A stretch of DNA of 64,000 bases, taken from contig JAHEGD010000005.1 in NCBI GenBank assembly GCA_024639885.1, positions 1 to 64,000 of the forward strand. Direction: 5' to 3'. Numbering within the stretch: the first letter of the stretch is position 1; every line of letters begins with the position of its first letter. Both the position numbers and the translations under genes were made by a program. The notes under the pieces are model-generated. The model ran no database searches and had not been told where the DNA came from. It worked only from the letters and a program-made list of their open reading frames with translations. Shown here piece by piece: positions 19,890 to 28,334 of the stretch. Source of the DNA: Porticoccaceae bacterium. Lineage in GTDB: Bacteria; Pseudomonadota; Gammaproteobacteria; Pseudomonadales; Porticoccaceae.

Positions 19890-20210
19890 TTACCTCGCTG
19901 GCGGCTGGGCCGCATGTAATTCTACCGCCAACTGGTCTAACTGCGCCCCCAGCACAAAATCGCGCGCGCTGACGCCGCCACAGTCATGGGTGGTCAACAC
20001 CAGCCAGACGCGGTTGTAGACATTGCGCCAGTCGGGGTGGTGGTCGAGCGCATCAGCTAGCGCCGCGCCGCGCTGGATAAACGCTATCGCGGTAGCAAAG
20101 TCATCGAACTGCAGATCGCGGCGCAGCGCCCCAGTCGGCCCGTCGCAGCGCCACTGTGGGTGGCGGCTGACAAACTCGGCGCACTCGGCGGCGCTGGCGA
20201 CGGCAACCAT
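19890..20210 (-). CDS. phhB: 4a-hydroxytetrahydrobiopterin dehydratase (pterin-4a-carbinolamine dehydratase)
   Basis: PhhB dehydrates the 4a-carbinolamine formed when phenylalanine hydroxylase uses a tetrahydropterin, regenerating the cofactor. The 106-residue protein is a single PCD domain with the family signature DALDHHPDWRNVYNRVWLVL followed by TTHDCGGVSARD; the paired His-His-Pro and later His and Asp form the active site. It starts at 20210, overlapping the DUF3604 stop by one base (TGATG), so the two are translationally coupled. No phenylalanine hydroxylase gene is in the window, so the partner is unknown. Confidence 0.92.
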   Translation of the reverse strand: MVAVASAAECAEFVSRHPQWRCDGPTGALRRDLQFDDFATAIAFIQRGAALADALDHHPDWRNVYNRVWLVLTTHDCGGVSARDFVLGAQLDQLAVELHAAQPPAR

Positions 20211-22054
20211 CAGCGACCCGGCGTATACCAGATCGGCGAGCTGTAGGCGCGCTCCTGGATCGAGGTCGGCTGGCTGTCTGGGTGGGGCTGTTGCAGCGCT
20301 ACAAAATCGTAGAGCGAGTGGCGCGGCGTCGGGATCTCCAGCACCCGCGCGTAGTAGAAGGCGCGCTGGGCCGGGTCGAAATCGGGGTCCTGCCAGTGCG
20401 CGCTCAGCTGGGCGGCACCGATGTCGTTGGTGTAGCTGGCTGTATCGATGTCAACGGTGTTGCCAACCGCGGTCCAGCCACCGTCGCTGCGCTTGCCGCG
20501 ATCGGCTGACAGCGCCACATCAAAGACCTGCTCCTGCGGCTCGCCGGCGCGGTTGAGCCAGCCCTTGACGATCTGAATGCGGTCGAGGTTGGCACCGTTG
20601 GCATCGCGCGCCGCCAGCACCATGAAGCGGGGCGCGGTGCCGTTGCCACCGCTCAAGTCGCCACCCATCGCCACCCCCTTGGCGCGAGCGCGTGCGGCCG
20701 GATCAGCCGCTGCCAAGTCGGCCTCGGTCAGCGACCAGCCGCCAAAAAATTGCAGCGCAATGCGGCTGCCGGTGGTGGCGTAGACCTCTTTGCGCTGGAA
20801 GGCGTCGAGGATCGCGCCGCGGCTGTTCTCAGCGGCCCAGACCGCGGTCAAGCCGGATGCCGAATAGTCCCAGCCGAGCGCGCCGTCGTGGCCGATACGG
20901 TTGGCCGCCTTGCTCTCCGGTGTGCCGTCGAAAGCCATCTTGCCGTGGAAGTTAGTCTCTTCAGCGGAGGCCATCGTGGTATGCGAATCGGTCGAACCGA
21001 TCATGCCAAACTTAAACGGGTTGACCCCGACCGACTGCTCGATCTGCAAGCCGCGCAGCAGTGCGGATCGGGCGTAGGCGCCCACTTCAATCGGCGCGGT
21101 GTGGTTGGTGTCGGGGCGGGTGTCGAGCAGGAAGCGGTAGCGCTCAAAGTCGGCGAACTCGTCGTTGGGCGAGAGCAGCGGGTGGGTCTCCGAGTCGCCC
21201 TTGATCTGGGTGACCTCGGCGATCGGCTCCCAGCGCGCCCGGGTGGTGGCGTAGTCGGCGCTGATCGCCGCGCCATCGCTGTCGACACTGTCAAACATCA
21301 GCCCTTTGGAGATGTTCATATTGTGCGGGATAGAGACAAAGCGGGTGTCGTGGGCCTCTGCGGTGGCGGCCAACCACGCCCACAGATCCTCCGGGCGCTG
21401 CGAGTCCAACGAGCTGTAGGGCAGGTACTGCGACGCGTTGGCGCGGTCGCCGTCGGTGACAAGTATCCGGTGCAGGTTGGCGCCGTCCGGGGTCGACGAC
21501 CACTCCCAACCGATAAACGCGGTAAACACCCCGGGCTGATTGTGGCGATCGGCGGCGGTAAGAATATCCTGCCACGGTGAGCGACGGATCTCCGGCTGGT
21601 TGAGCTCGGTCACCATCGCCATGTCACCACCATTGGCCGCGGCCACCAGCGCCTTAAACACATCGCCGGGTTCGCCGGCCGCTATCCGCTCGCTGGCAAA
21701 GCGGCCAAATTCAGTCGCACCCACTTGCGCATCGCCGGTAAACGCGCGCAGCGGCACCGCAGTGATCTCAGCGTGGTCGGAGACCACCAAAAAGTCCAAC
21801 GGGGTCTCGATCTGGATGCGGCCGCGGTGCATCGGGTGCAGCACCGGCAGCCCTTTGGCGTAGCGGTAAGCGGTATCCGGCGTGGTGTCGCGGTTGTTAA
21901 ACAAAAACGCATCAAACGAGTAGCTGGTGTGCAGGTGGGTGTCGCCCCACAGCAGCTCCGGTGAACCGTTGGCGACCGCCATATTGATTGGCAACAACGG
22001 GCTCAACGCTACCCAGACCAAGCGGTGGATCCATTTGATTTTTCTGTTCAGCAC
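20210..22054 (-). CDS. DUF3604 family protein with PHP-like metal site, exported
   Basis: This is a 614-residue protein of the DUF3604 family, whose function is not established. A hydrophobic N-terminal segment ending around NMAVANG looks like a signal peptide. After it, GDTHLHTSYSFDA has the HxH arrangement of PHP-type metal-dependent phosphoesterases, and FLVVSDHAE is a second metal-site block. FIGWEWSS, FVSIPHNMN and IGSTDSHT add further conserved His/Asp residues. A periplasmic metal hydrolase is the reasonable inference. It is the first gene of a run with phhB and mscS. The 107-base gap upstream must hold its promoter; I see no strong match there. Confidence 0.88.
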   Translation of the reverse strand: MLNRKIKWIHRLVWVALSPLLPINMAVANGSPELLWGDTHLHTSYSFDAFLFNNRDTTPDTAYRYAKGLPVLHPMHRGRIQIETPLDFLVVSDHAEITAVPLRAFTGDAQVGATEFGRFASERIAAGEPGDVFKALVAAANGGDMAMVTELNQPEIRRSPWQDILTAADRHNQPGVFTAFIGWEWSSTPDGANLHRILVTDGDRANASQYLPYSSLDSQRPEDLWAWLAATAEAHDTRFVSIPHNMNISKGLMFDSVDSDGAAISADYATTRARWEPIAEVTQIKGDSETHPLLSPNDEFADFERYRFLLDTRPDTNHTAPIEVGAYARSALLRGLQIEQSVGVNPFKFGMIGSTDSHTTMASAEETNFHGKMAFDGTPESKAANRIGHDGALGWDYSASGLTAVWAAENSRGAILDAFQRKEVYATTGSRIALQFFGGWSLTEADLAAADPAARARAKGVAMGGDLSGGNGTAPRFMVLAARDANGANLDRIQIVKGWLNRAGEPQEQVFDVALSADRGKRSDGGWTAVGNTVDIDTASYTNDIGAAQLSAHWQDPDFDPAQRAFYYARVLEIPTPRHSLYDFVALQQPHPDSQPTSIQERAYSSPIWYTPGR

Positions 22055-22161
22055 AAAGTAGCCCTCTAAAAAATTATAGTTATTAGATCCTGCAGTATCG
22101 CTGAAGTGTATCAGCGAGGCTACTCACCAGTACAGTGGGGTTGCAATAACGACCCGACCGC

Positions 22162-23538
22162 TCAAGCCATCAGCATCTGCATAACTTGCCCAACCGACGA
22201 GCGCAGCTGAGGGAGTGCGCTCGTTCGCTCGATGCGCTGCGCCACGTTTTCCACCAGCTGCTGCCGGCGAAATTGCCGGTGTAACGGCGGCAGTGATTTA
22301 GCACCAGCAGCTGAGCGGTTTGCGCACAGCGCGATCGCCAAGTTTGGAGCGGAGTCGAGGAGCGCGGCGATATCGCCGTGGTCGGCTGGGGCGGCCACGA
22401 TCAGAATAACGGGTATCGCCGCCGGCAACTCGCCCAACACGGTGCGGCCAATCTCTTCGCGACTGACACCCGCCATCAGAGGCGCGCGCAACCCTGGTGT
22501 ACCGTTAACCTCGAGGAAGGCGCCCTGGCGATGACAAGAGACCGCGATGTCTTCGCTAATTAGATCTATCCCACAGAGCGCAATCCCAAAAGTGGCGGCC
22601 ACCGCCTCACAGGCGCGCACAGTATCCGGATGAGCGGCCGTCGTCACATCGGTGTACTCGGAACCGGTGCTCAGCAGCGGTATACTGGCTACTGGGATTT
22701 TGGTATCGGCCGCTACCACGCTCTGCGGCGTTAGCCCCTGCCGCGCCAGTGTGGCCTGAAAATCTGCATCAACCGGAATCGGGCCCTCGAAGCCACCCGG
22801 TCGCTGTCGCGCCGCCAACAGCCGGTTTTTTGCTTGGACTAACGCCTTTACTGAGGAGTAGCCGTCGCCCACCACCGTCGCCACCTCACGCTTGATCACC
22901 TTCCAAACGCGGCCGCGCACAACGAGGACCCTGAATGCGTCTCCTCTGACCAACTGCTCCACCATCACCGCGGCGTGGCCCTCGCCGGCGGCCAGCGCCA
23001 ACGCTTTATCGAGATCAATGGCGCTGTCGACGCCCACCGTGACACCGACACTGCGCGCCCCGCCAACCGGCTTAACGACCCAAGGCGGCGCCAGCTGCGC
23101 AGCTAAATGAGCGAACTCGGTCGGCTCACTCACCACCCGGTGCCGAACCGTCGGCACCGCGATCGACTCCAGCACCGCCTTACTGACCAGCTTATTTTTT
23201 GACCACTGCACGCCGTGATGAGAGTCCTCACTAGAGGACGATTCAAAAAATACCAGTGCGCGCGCCCCGCCGCCGTACTGCCAGAACTTACTACGACCAT
23301 CGAGCCGAAAGTGCGGCAAGCCCGCGGCGACAGCGTAATCGATTAGAAACTGGGCCTGAAAGTCTGGGTGATGGTCGACGCAACCCCGCCACAACTGCAT
23401 TAAGAGCTTCTGAAGTTGGCCGGGCGTCGGCGGCTCTGCGCCAAACAGTAACCGCGCCGCAACACTCAACGCCACAATGGTGACTCGCGGCTCATAAAAG
23501 CCGATAGCCACTGCTGGACCGCTATCGGTCTCGACCAC
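22162..23538 (-). CDS. ATP-grasp protein resembling cyanophycin synthetase; 5' part cut off by an in-frame stop
   Basis: The 458-residue frame contains an ATP-grasp domain: PPWVVKPVGGARSVGVTVG, VMVEQLVRGDAFRVLVVRGRV, VGDGYSSVKALVQAKNRL and FLEVNGTPGLRAP with metal-binding Glu and Asn. The GDGYSSVKALV..NR block is close to cyanophycin synthetase. The Mur-ligase half of CphA is replaced by about 90 residues I do not recognise. The first available start is a weak GTG at 23538 with no well-spaced ribosome site. The same frame stays open upstream to a TAA at 23626-23628, beyond which a matching N-terminal piece continues. The intact product would be about 544 residues, so this is probably a disrupted gene. 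The substrate is unknown. Base composition is less GC-rich than the flanks. Confidence 0.75.
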   Translation of the reverse strand: MVETDSGPAVAIGFYEPRVTIVALSVAARLLFGAEPPTPGQLQKLLMQLWRGCVDHHPDFQAQFLIDYAVAAGLPHFRLDGRSKFWQYGGGARALVFFESSSSEDSHHGVQWSKNKLVSKAVLESIAVPTVRHRVVSEPTEFAHLAAQLAPPWVVKPVGGARSVGVTVGVDSAIDLDKALALAAGEGHAAVMVEQLVRGDAFRVLVVRGRVWKVIKREVATVVGDGYSSVKALVQAKNRLLAARQRPGGFEGPIPVDADFQATLARQGLTPQSVVAADTKIPVASIPLLSTGSEYTDVTTAAHPDTVRACEAVAATFGIALCGIDLISEDIAVSCHRQGAFLEVNGTPGLRAPLMAGVSREEIGRTVLGELPAAIPVILIVAAPADHGDIAALLDSAPNLAIALCANRSAAGAKSLPPLHRQFRRQQLVENVAQRIERTSALPQLRSSVGQVMQMLMA

Positions 23539-23625
23539 GGTGGCTTGCAGCGCTCCGCGTATTTCGTTTAGGGCGGCGCGGCACCAACTGGCTAAAACAC
23601 TGGCGACCGCCCGCTGGTCGGTTGC

Positions 23626-23799
23626 TTAATCGCTGTCGACTGGCTGATACCAGGCGGCGCACTGCTGGGCCAGGATCGCCGAATTCACTGCGAATGCCGC
23701 TAAATCGGCGGGCTGCAACGCCAACTTCACCACCATCGCGGGGTAGTCGGTGTAAGGGTTATTGCCCCAATAGATTCGGTCTACTTTTAACTGGCTCAC
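23626..23799 (-). pseudogene. 5' fragment of the CphA-like ATP-grasp gene, ending at an in-frame TAA
   Basis: A GTG at 23799 opens 57 codons reading MSQLKVDRIYWGNNPY... and ending ...WYQPVDSD at TAA (23626-23628). The reading frame is the same as that of the ATP-grasp gene. The 29 codons between this stop and the first downstream GTG also read as protein (ATDQRAVASVLASW...). The piece looks like the short N-terminal domain that opens cyanophycin synthetases, with its [RK]-x-[IL]-x-[WG]-x-N-x-[YW] start. The simplest reading is one gene split by a nonsense mutation; readthrough or a base-call error are alternatives. A TGA lies seven codons before the GTG, so the start cannot be further upstream. 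Confidence 0.7.
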
Positions 23800-23854
23800 G
23801 ACACTGTGATCTCTCTGTCAAACGGCCTCGATACGCCACTATTAATAAGGGACG

Positions 23855-24607
23855 CTACTCCTCGTCTGGCAATCCAAAAATAGCTTTGGGCTCGCCGTTC
23901 AAACGACCACGGTAACTGGCAAAGCCTCCTACCAACTGCGGTCCATGTAACCGAATTCTTAGATACGACCGCAACCGGTTGAGTCTCAGCATGGTGAGAT
24001 AAAGCTCGGCCGGCCGGCTTATCTTGTCACTAATTGCTGCCACTTTTTGAGCCACATCGTTTTGTACCGCAGGAAGCTCAGGAGCGCCGGAACTGTCAAT
24101 ATCCATGCCACTCGCCCGCATTCTCAGGAGGAGATCGAAATCTTGGGTACCCATCGGTAACAGTGACTCGTCGTAACCCCCTAACTGATAGAATAAATCT
24201 CGGGCCAGACCGACTCGGCCGAAGGTTCCATCTTTTCTATTGCCAGAAAACTGCTGTACTCCGCAATCGCGTCTAGCGGCACTTGCAACACTCTCTATAT
24301 CTCTCGAAGTAACAAAGTTATCTGCGTCTAAGTTGAACAGGTAATCACCCGTACTGATGCGGTGGGCAAGATTTTTTGCCTTGGCAGCATGCCAGCTGAC
24401 CCGGCTGGCCACCTCGTAGAAACGCAGTCGACCATCGGCGATCTGATCGCCGAACTGGGCCCATACCCAATCGGCGAGTCCATCGGTTGAGCCGTAGTCA
24501 ACCAGAGTAAACTCTACCGCGGGCCCTGCTAGGCGCAGATTGTGCGCCAAAGTCTGCTCTAGCTGCCAGCGGCGATTACAGCTGGTAATGCAAAAACTTA
24601 TTTTCAT
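23855..24607 (-). CDS. Family 2 glycosyltransferase (GT-A fold)
   Basis: This 250-residue protein would transfer a sugar from a nucleotide donor to an unknown acceptor. It opens with MKISFCITSCNRRWQLEQTL, the standard GT-A nucleotide-binding start, and has the DxD metal motif in NLDADNFV. The C-terminal block GRVGLARDLFYQLGGYDESL...GTQDFDLLLRMR resembles the galactosyltransferase C-terminal domain family. No membrane segment is evident, so it is probably cytoplasmic. I prefer the ATG at 24607; a TTG at 24619 overlapping the glmS stop would add four residues. It follows glmS closely, but its composition is visibly less GC-rich, like the ATP-grasp gene after it, which suggests the two were acquired together. 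Confidence 0.85.
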   Translation of the reverse strand: MKISFCITSCNRRWQLEQTLAHNLRLAGPAVEFTLVDYGSTDGLADWVWAQFGDQIADGRLRFYEVASRVSWHAAKAKNLAHRISTGDYLFNLDADNFVTSRDIESVASAARRDCGVQQFSGNRKDGTFGRVGLARDLFYQLGGYDESLLPMGTQDFDLLLRMRASGMDIDSSGAPELPAVQNDVAQKVAAISDKISRPAELYLTMLRLNRLRSYLRIRLHGPQLVGGFASYRGRLNGEPKAIFGLPDEE

Positions 24608-24611
24608 TCGG

Positions 24612-26435
24612 CTATTCAACCGTCACCGATTTGGCGAGGTTGCGGGGCTGATCGACATCGGTACCCTTGAGTACTGCCACATGGTAGGAGAGCAGCTGCA
24701 GCGGCAGAGTGTAGAGAATCGCCTCGAGGCTCTTGGGGACGTGCGGCATATCGATCACGGTGATGCCCGGCTCGCTGGTAAAGCCGGCATCGCGGTCGGC
24801 AAATACGTAGAGCTGACCGCCGCGGGCGCGCACTTCGTGGAGGTTGGATTTAAGCTTCTCGAGCAGCTGGTTATTGGGCGCCACGGCGACCACCGGCATC
24901 TGCTCGTCGACCAGTGCCAGCGGCCCGTGTTTGAGCTCGCCAGCTGGGTAGGCCTCGGCGTGGATGTAGGAGATCTCTTTGAGCTTGAGGGCGCCCTCTT
25001 GGGCGATCGGGTACTGCTCGCCGCGGCCGAGAAACAGCGCGTGGTGTTTATCAGCGAAGTGCTCGGCGACCTGTTCTATAGCGGTGTCGAGCGCCAACAC
25101 TGAGTCGACCAGCGCTGGCAGTTGGTGCAGCGCCGCGACCCACTCGGCCTCAACCGCTGCCGACAAACCGCGCGCGCGGCCGATCGACAGTGCGACCAAC
25201 TGTAGGGCGACCAATTGGGTGGTAAACGCCTTGGTCGAGGCGACGCCGATCTCGGGCCCGGCCTTAGTCATCAAAGCGATATCCGACTCGCGCACCAGCG
25301 AGCTGTTGGCGACATTGCAGATCGCCAGAAAGCCGAGGTAGCCGGACTCTCGGGCTTTGCGCAGCGCCGCCAGCGTGTCGGCGGTCTCGCCCGATTGCGA
25401 GATAGTGACAAACAGGGTGTTGGCCGGCACCGCAACCTCGCGGTAGCGGTACTCGGAGGCGACCTCGACCTGACAGGGTATGCCGGCCAACTGCTCGAGC
25501 CAGTACTTGGCGACCATGCCCGAGTGGTAGCTGGTACCGCAGGCGATAATGTGGAGCTGGCCAGCGGCCTCAAACAGTTCCTCAGCGCGGTGGCCAAACA
25601 CCGCCGCGATAACCCGCTCGCGACCGAGCCGACCGGCCAGCGTGTCAGCCAGTACCGCCGGCTGCTCAAAGATCTCCTTGAGCATATAGTGGCGATAGCC
25701 CGCTTTGTCGGCAGCGGCGTCTTGCTCGGTGAGCTGCACCACAGGGCGCTCGAACAAGGCGCCAGCGTTGCTGATCTGGTAACTGTCGCCAGTGATCGCG
25801 ACCAGGTCGCCGTCGGCGAGAAACACCACCCGGTCGGTGACCTGGCGCAGCGCCATCTGGTCGGAGGCGACAAACAGCTCGCCAATACCTACGCCGAGCA
25901 CCAGCGGACTGCCGCTGCGGGTGGCGACCAGCTGATCGGGGTGGTTGGCGTCGATCACCGCCAGCGCGTAGGCGCCCTCGAGCAGTGGCAGCACCGCCTC
26001 GACGGCAGCCAGCAGCGTCGGCGCGGTCTGGCTGGCGCGGTGCAGCAGGTGGACCACCACCTCGGTGTCGGTGGCGGAGAGAAACTGATAGCCGGCGGCC
26101 TGCAGCTCGCTGCGCAGTGCGTCGTGGTTTTCGATGATGCCGTTGTGCACCACCGACAAAGTGCCTGAGTTGTGCGGATGGGAGTTCACATCGCTCGGCG
26201 CGCCGTGAGTCGCCCAGCGGGTGTGGGCGATACCGACCCGGCCGTCGGCGGGGTCAGCCACGGCAGCGGCTTCAAGCGTGGCTACTTTGCCGGCCGCCTT
26301 GCGGGTCTGCAGGCCGTCGTTGGCGATGACCGAATAGCCGGCCGAATCGTAGCCGCGGTACTCGAGACGCCGCAGCCCCTCGATCAAAATTGGGTAGACA
26401 TCGCGCTGGGCAACAGCGCCGACAATTCCGCACAT
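24612..26435 (-). CDS. glmS: Glutamine-fructose-6-phosphate aminotransferase (isomerizing)
   Basis: GlmS makes glucosamine-6-phosphate from fructose-6-phosphate and glutamine, the first step to UDP-GlcNAc for peptidoglycan and LPS. The 607-residue protein has an N-terminal class II glutamine amidotransferase domain with nucleophile Cys2 (MCGIVGAV) and RWATHG. Two SIS sugar-isomerase domains follow from about residue 240, with ACGTSYHSG, TISQSGETADTL and the C-terminal KSVTVE. It is 22 bases downstream of glmU, which acts later in the same pathway, on the same strand. The glmU-glmS order next to the atp operon is the same as in Pseudomonas and E. coli. Confidence 0.98.
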   Translation of the reverse strand: MCGIVGAVAQRDVYPILIEGLRRLEYRGYDSAGYSVIANDGLQTRKAAGKVATLEAAAVADPADGRVGIAHTRWATHGAPSDVNSHPHNSGTLSVVHNGIIENHDALRSELQAAGYQFLSATDTEVVVHLLHRASQTAPTLLAAVEAVLPLLEGAYALAVIDANHPDQLVATRSGSPLVLGVGIGELFVASDQMALRQVTDRVVFLADGDLVAITGDSYQISNAGALFERPVVQLTEQDAAADKAGYRHYMLKEIFEQPAVLADTLAGRLGRERVIAAVFGHRAEELFEAAGQLHIIACGTSYHSGMVAKYWLEQLAGIPCQVEVASEYRYREVAVPANTLFVTISQSGETADTLAALRKARESGYLGFLAICNVANSSLVRESDIALMTKAGPEIGVASTKAFTTQLVALQLVALSIGRARGLSAAVEAEWVAALHQLPALVDSVLALDTAIEQVAEHFADKHHALFLGRGEQYPIAQEGALKLKEISYIHAEAYPAGELKHGPLALVDEQMPVVAVAPNNQLLEKLKSNLHEVRARGGQLYVFADRDAGFTSEPGITVIDMPHVPKSLEAILYTLPLQLLSYHVAVLKGTDVDQPRNLAKSVTVE

Positions 26436-26457
26436 AGTGGTTCCCTGTAGTTCTTAA

Positions 26458-27825
26458 CTATCCCTTGGTGGGCTTTTTCCAGCCCTTGATTACCGTCTGT
26501 TTGGCACGGGTCAGCGCTAAGTTGTCCGGCTCAACACTGCGGCTGATGGTCGAGCCAGCACCGACTGTGGCACCGGCCCCGACCGTGACCGGTGCAACCA
26601 ACGCGCTGTTCGAGCCGATAAAGGCGCCGTCGCCGATCACCGTCTGGTGTTTGTTGACGCCGTCGTAGTTGCAGGTAATGGTACCGGCGCCGACATTGAC
26701 CTGCTCGCCGAGCACCGCGTCGCCCACATAGCTTAAGTGGTTGATCTTGCTGCCGCGGCCGAGGACCGCCTTTTTAGTCTCAACAAAATTGCCGATCTTG
26801 GTGTCGCTGGCCAGCACCGTGCCAGGGCGCAGCCGGGCAAACGGGCCAACCACCGCGCCGCGACCAATCTGGCTCTGCTCGATGATGGTGTGACTCTTAA
26901 TGACGACATCGTCGCCGATGGTAGCGTCAATCAGGTGGCAGTTGGCGCCGATGGTGACATTATTGCCGAGCCGATTGTCGCCTTCAAACAGGACATTGGC
27001 GTCGATAAAGACGTCTTCGCCGACCGTGACCGAACCGCGTTGGTCGTAGCGCGCCGGGTCGGCGAGGGTGGCGCCGGCGGCCATCAGCGCGGTCGCCTGG
27101 CGGCTCTGGTAGACCCGCTCGAGGCGCGCCAACTGCTCGCGGTCGTTAACCCCTTCCACTTCGCTGGGCCGGTCGGGCTGGGTGACCGCAATCGCGATCC
27201 CGGCCGCCACTGCCAAGCCGATTAGATCGGTCAGGTAGTACTCGCGCTGGGCGTTGTCGCAGTCGATCTGGGGCAGCAGCGCGGCCAACTGCTCACTGCA
27301 GATCGCCAGTACGCCGGTGTTGACCTCGCTGACCGCCAACTCTGCTGGGCTGGCATCTTTCTGCTCGACAATGGCGGCCACCGCGCCGTCGCAGTCGCGG
27401 ATAATCCGCCCGTAGCCGGTCGGGTCGGCCAGCTCGACCGTTAGCAGCCCAAGCTGCTCGGTGTTGACCGTCGCCAACAGGCGCGCCAGTGTCGCGGCGC
27501 TGATCAGCGGTACGTCGCCGTAGAGGACCAGCACCACACTCTGCTCGCGCAGCTGCGGCAGCGCTGCGGCAACGGCATCGGCGGTGCCGCGCTGCTCGGC
27601 TTGGCGGGCAAAGGCGACCGCGCGACCAGCCAGTGCCTGCTCTAACTGCTCTGCGGCGTGGCCGCTGACGACGATACTGCGCGCGTCGGGCAGGGCATTG
27701 GCCGCTGCCAACACGTGCTCGACCATCGGCCGACCGCCTAGTGGGTGCAGCACTTTCGGCTTGGCCGAGCGCATCCGCGTACCGCGGCCGGCCGCCAAAA
27801 TAACAATGTCGGTTGCTCTACTCAT
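26458..27825 (-). CDS. glmU: Bifunctional UDP-N-acetylglucosamine pyrophosphorylase / glucosamine-1-phosphate N-acetyltransferase
   Basis: GlmU acetylates glucosamine-1-phosphate and then couples it to UTP to give UDP-GlcNAc. The 455-residue protein has an N-terminal nucleotidyltransferase domain, beginning with ILAAGRGTRMRSAKPKVLHPL, and a C-terminal left-handed beta-helix acetyltransferase domain from about residue 250. Conserved blocks there include GPFARLRPGTVL, GNFVETKKA, NHLSYVGDA and NYDGVNKHQTVIGDGAFIGSN. Length equals the E. coli enzyme (456). It starts at 27825, divergent from the small gamma-glutamylcyclotransferase-like gene across a 93-base gap that contains a 7-bp inverted repeat (27852-27858 with 27873-27879). 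Confidence 0.98.
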   Translation of the reverse strand: MSRATDIVILAAGRGTRMRSAKPKVLHPLGGRPMVEHVLAAANALPDARSIVVSGHAAEQLEQALAGRAVAFARQAEQRGTADAVAAALPQLREQSVVLVLYGDVPLISAATLARLLATVNTEQLGLLTVELADPTGYGRIIRDCDGAVAAIVEQKDASPAELAVSEVNTGVLAICSEQLAALLPQIDCDNAQREYYLTDLIGLAVAAGIAIAVTQPDRPSEVEGVNDREQLARLERVYQSRQATALMAAGATLADPARYDQRGSVTVGEDVFIDANVLFEGDNRLGNNVTIGANCHLIDATIGDDVVIKSHTIIEQSQIGRGAVVGPFARLRPGTVLASDTKIGNFVETKKAVLGRGSKINHLSYVGDAVLGEQVNVGAGTITCNYDGVNKHQTVIGDGAFIGSNSALVAPVTVGAGATVGAGSTISRSVEPDNLALTRAKQTVIKGWKKPTKG

Positions 27826-27918
27826 GCGCTTCTGGGATCCTTGTCGCCTACTTGCGGTTAGCGGTGCAGTTTACCGCAAAGCCAGCCGCCACCCTATATG
27901 CCGTTTAGAGACATTACC

Positions 27919-28254
27919 ATGCCGCGACTGTTCTCCTATGGCACCCTGCAGTTAGCACAGGTGCAACTGGCCACTTTTGGACGGCTGCTCGACGGCCAGA
28001 CGGCGCAACTGCCGGGCTATCTAATCGGCCAACTTGAGATAACCGATCCGGCGGTGCTGGCCACTAGCGGTGAACGCTTTCACCCGATACTGCGCCGTAC
28101 CACTGCCGCCGGCGCGGTCGTCGACGGCACGGTATTTGAGATCAGTGACGCCGAGTTGGCGGCAGCCGACCGCTATGAGGTCGCCGACTACCAGCGCCGC
28201 GAGGCGCTGCTCGAGGACGGCTCGCGCTGCTGGATCTACGCCGCGGCCGAGTAA
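27919..28254 (+). CDS. Gamma-glutamylcyclotransferase-like (AIG2/GGCT fold) protein
   Basis: This 111-residue protein opens with MPRLFSYGTLQ, the substrate-binding YGTL motif of the GGCT/AIG2 fold. VDGTVFEISDAELAAADRYE supplies the conserved acidic residue (Glu in DRYE) expected for catalysis. YQRREALLEDGSRCWIY completes the small barrel. Relatives release 5-oxoproline from gamma-glutamyl compounds, but the substrate here cannot be told. The ATG at 27919 has GAGA at good spacing; an earlier in-frame ATG (27898) would add seven residues. It is transcribed away from glmU and ends 37 bases before a strong terminator shared with the atp operon. Confidence 0.87.
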   Translation: MPRLFSYGTLQLAQVQLATFGRLLDGQTAQLPGYLIGQLEITDPAVLATSGERFHPILRRTTAAGAVVDGTVFEISDAELAAADRYEVADYQRREALLEDGSRCWIYAAAE

Positions 28255-28290
28255 TCGCGACTTAATGGTTGGCCGGTAAAATGCAGGCAC

Positions 28291-28320
28291 AAAAAAGGCA
28301 GCCGCTGGCTGCCTTTTTTT
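28291..28320. terminator. Bidirectional Rho-independent terminator between the GGCT-like gene and atpC
   Basis: A 7-bp perfect GC-rich stem (GGCAGCC, 28297-28303, paired with GGCTGCC, 28307-28313) with a 3-base loop is flanked by six As on the left and seven Ts on the right. It therefore works in both directions, ending the rightward GGCT-like gene and the leftward atp operon. It is the clearest intrinsic terminator in the window. Confidence 0.93.
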
Positions 28321-28334
28321 CACCGCGGCTACCA

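Noticed and set aside
25215-26168. A 317-codon open frame on the plus strand
   Set aside because: It is antisense to glmS. No family features; explained by codon-position GC bias.
26436-26457. glmS ribozyme/riboswitch upstream of glmS
   Set aside because: Only 22 bases separate glmU and glmS. No room for the ribozyme, which is known from Gram-positive bacteria.
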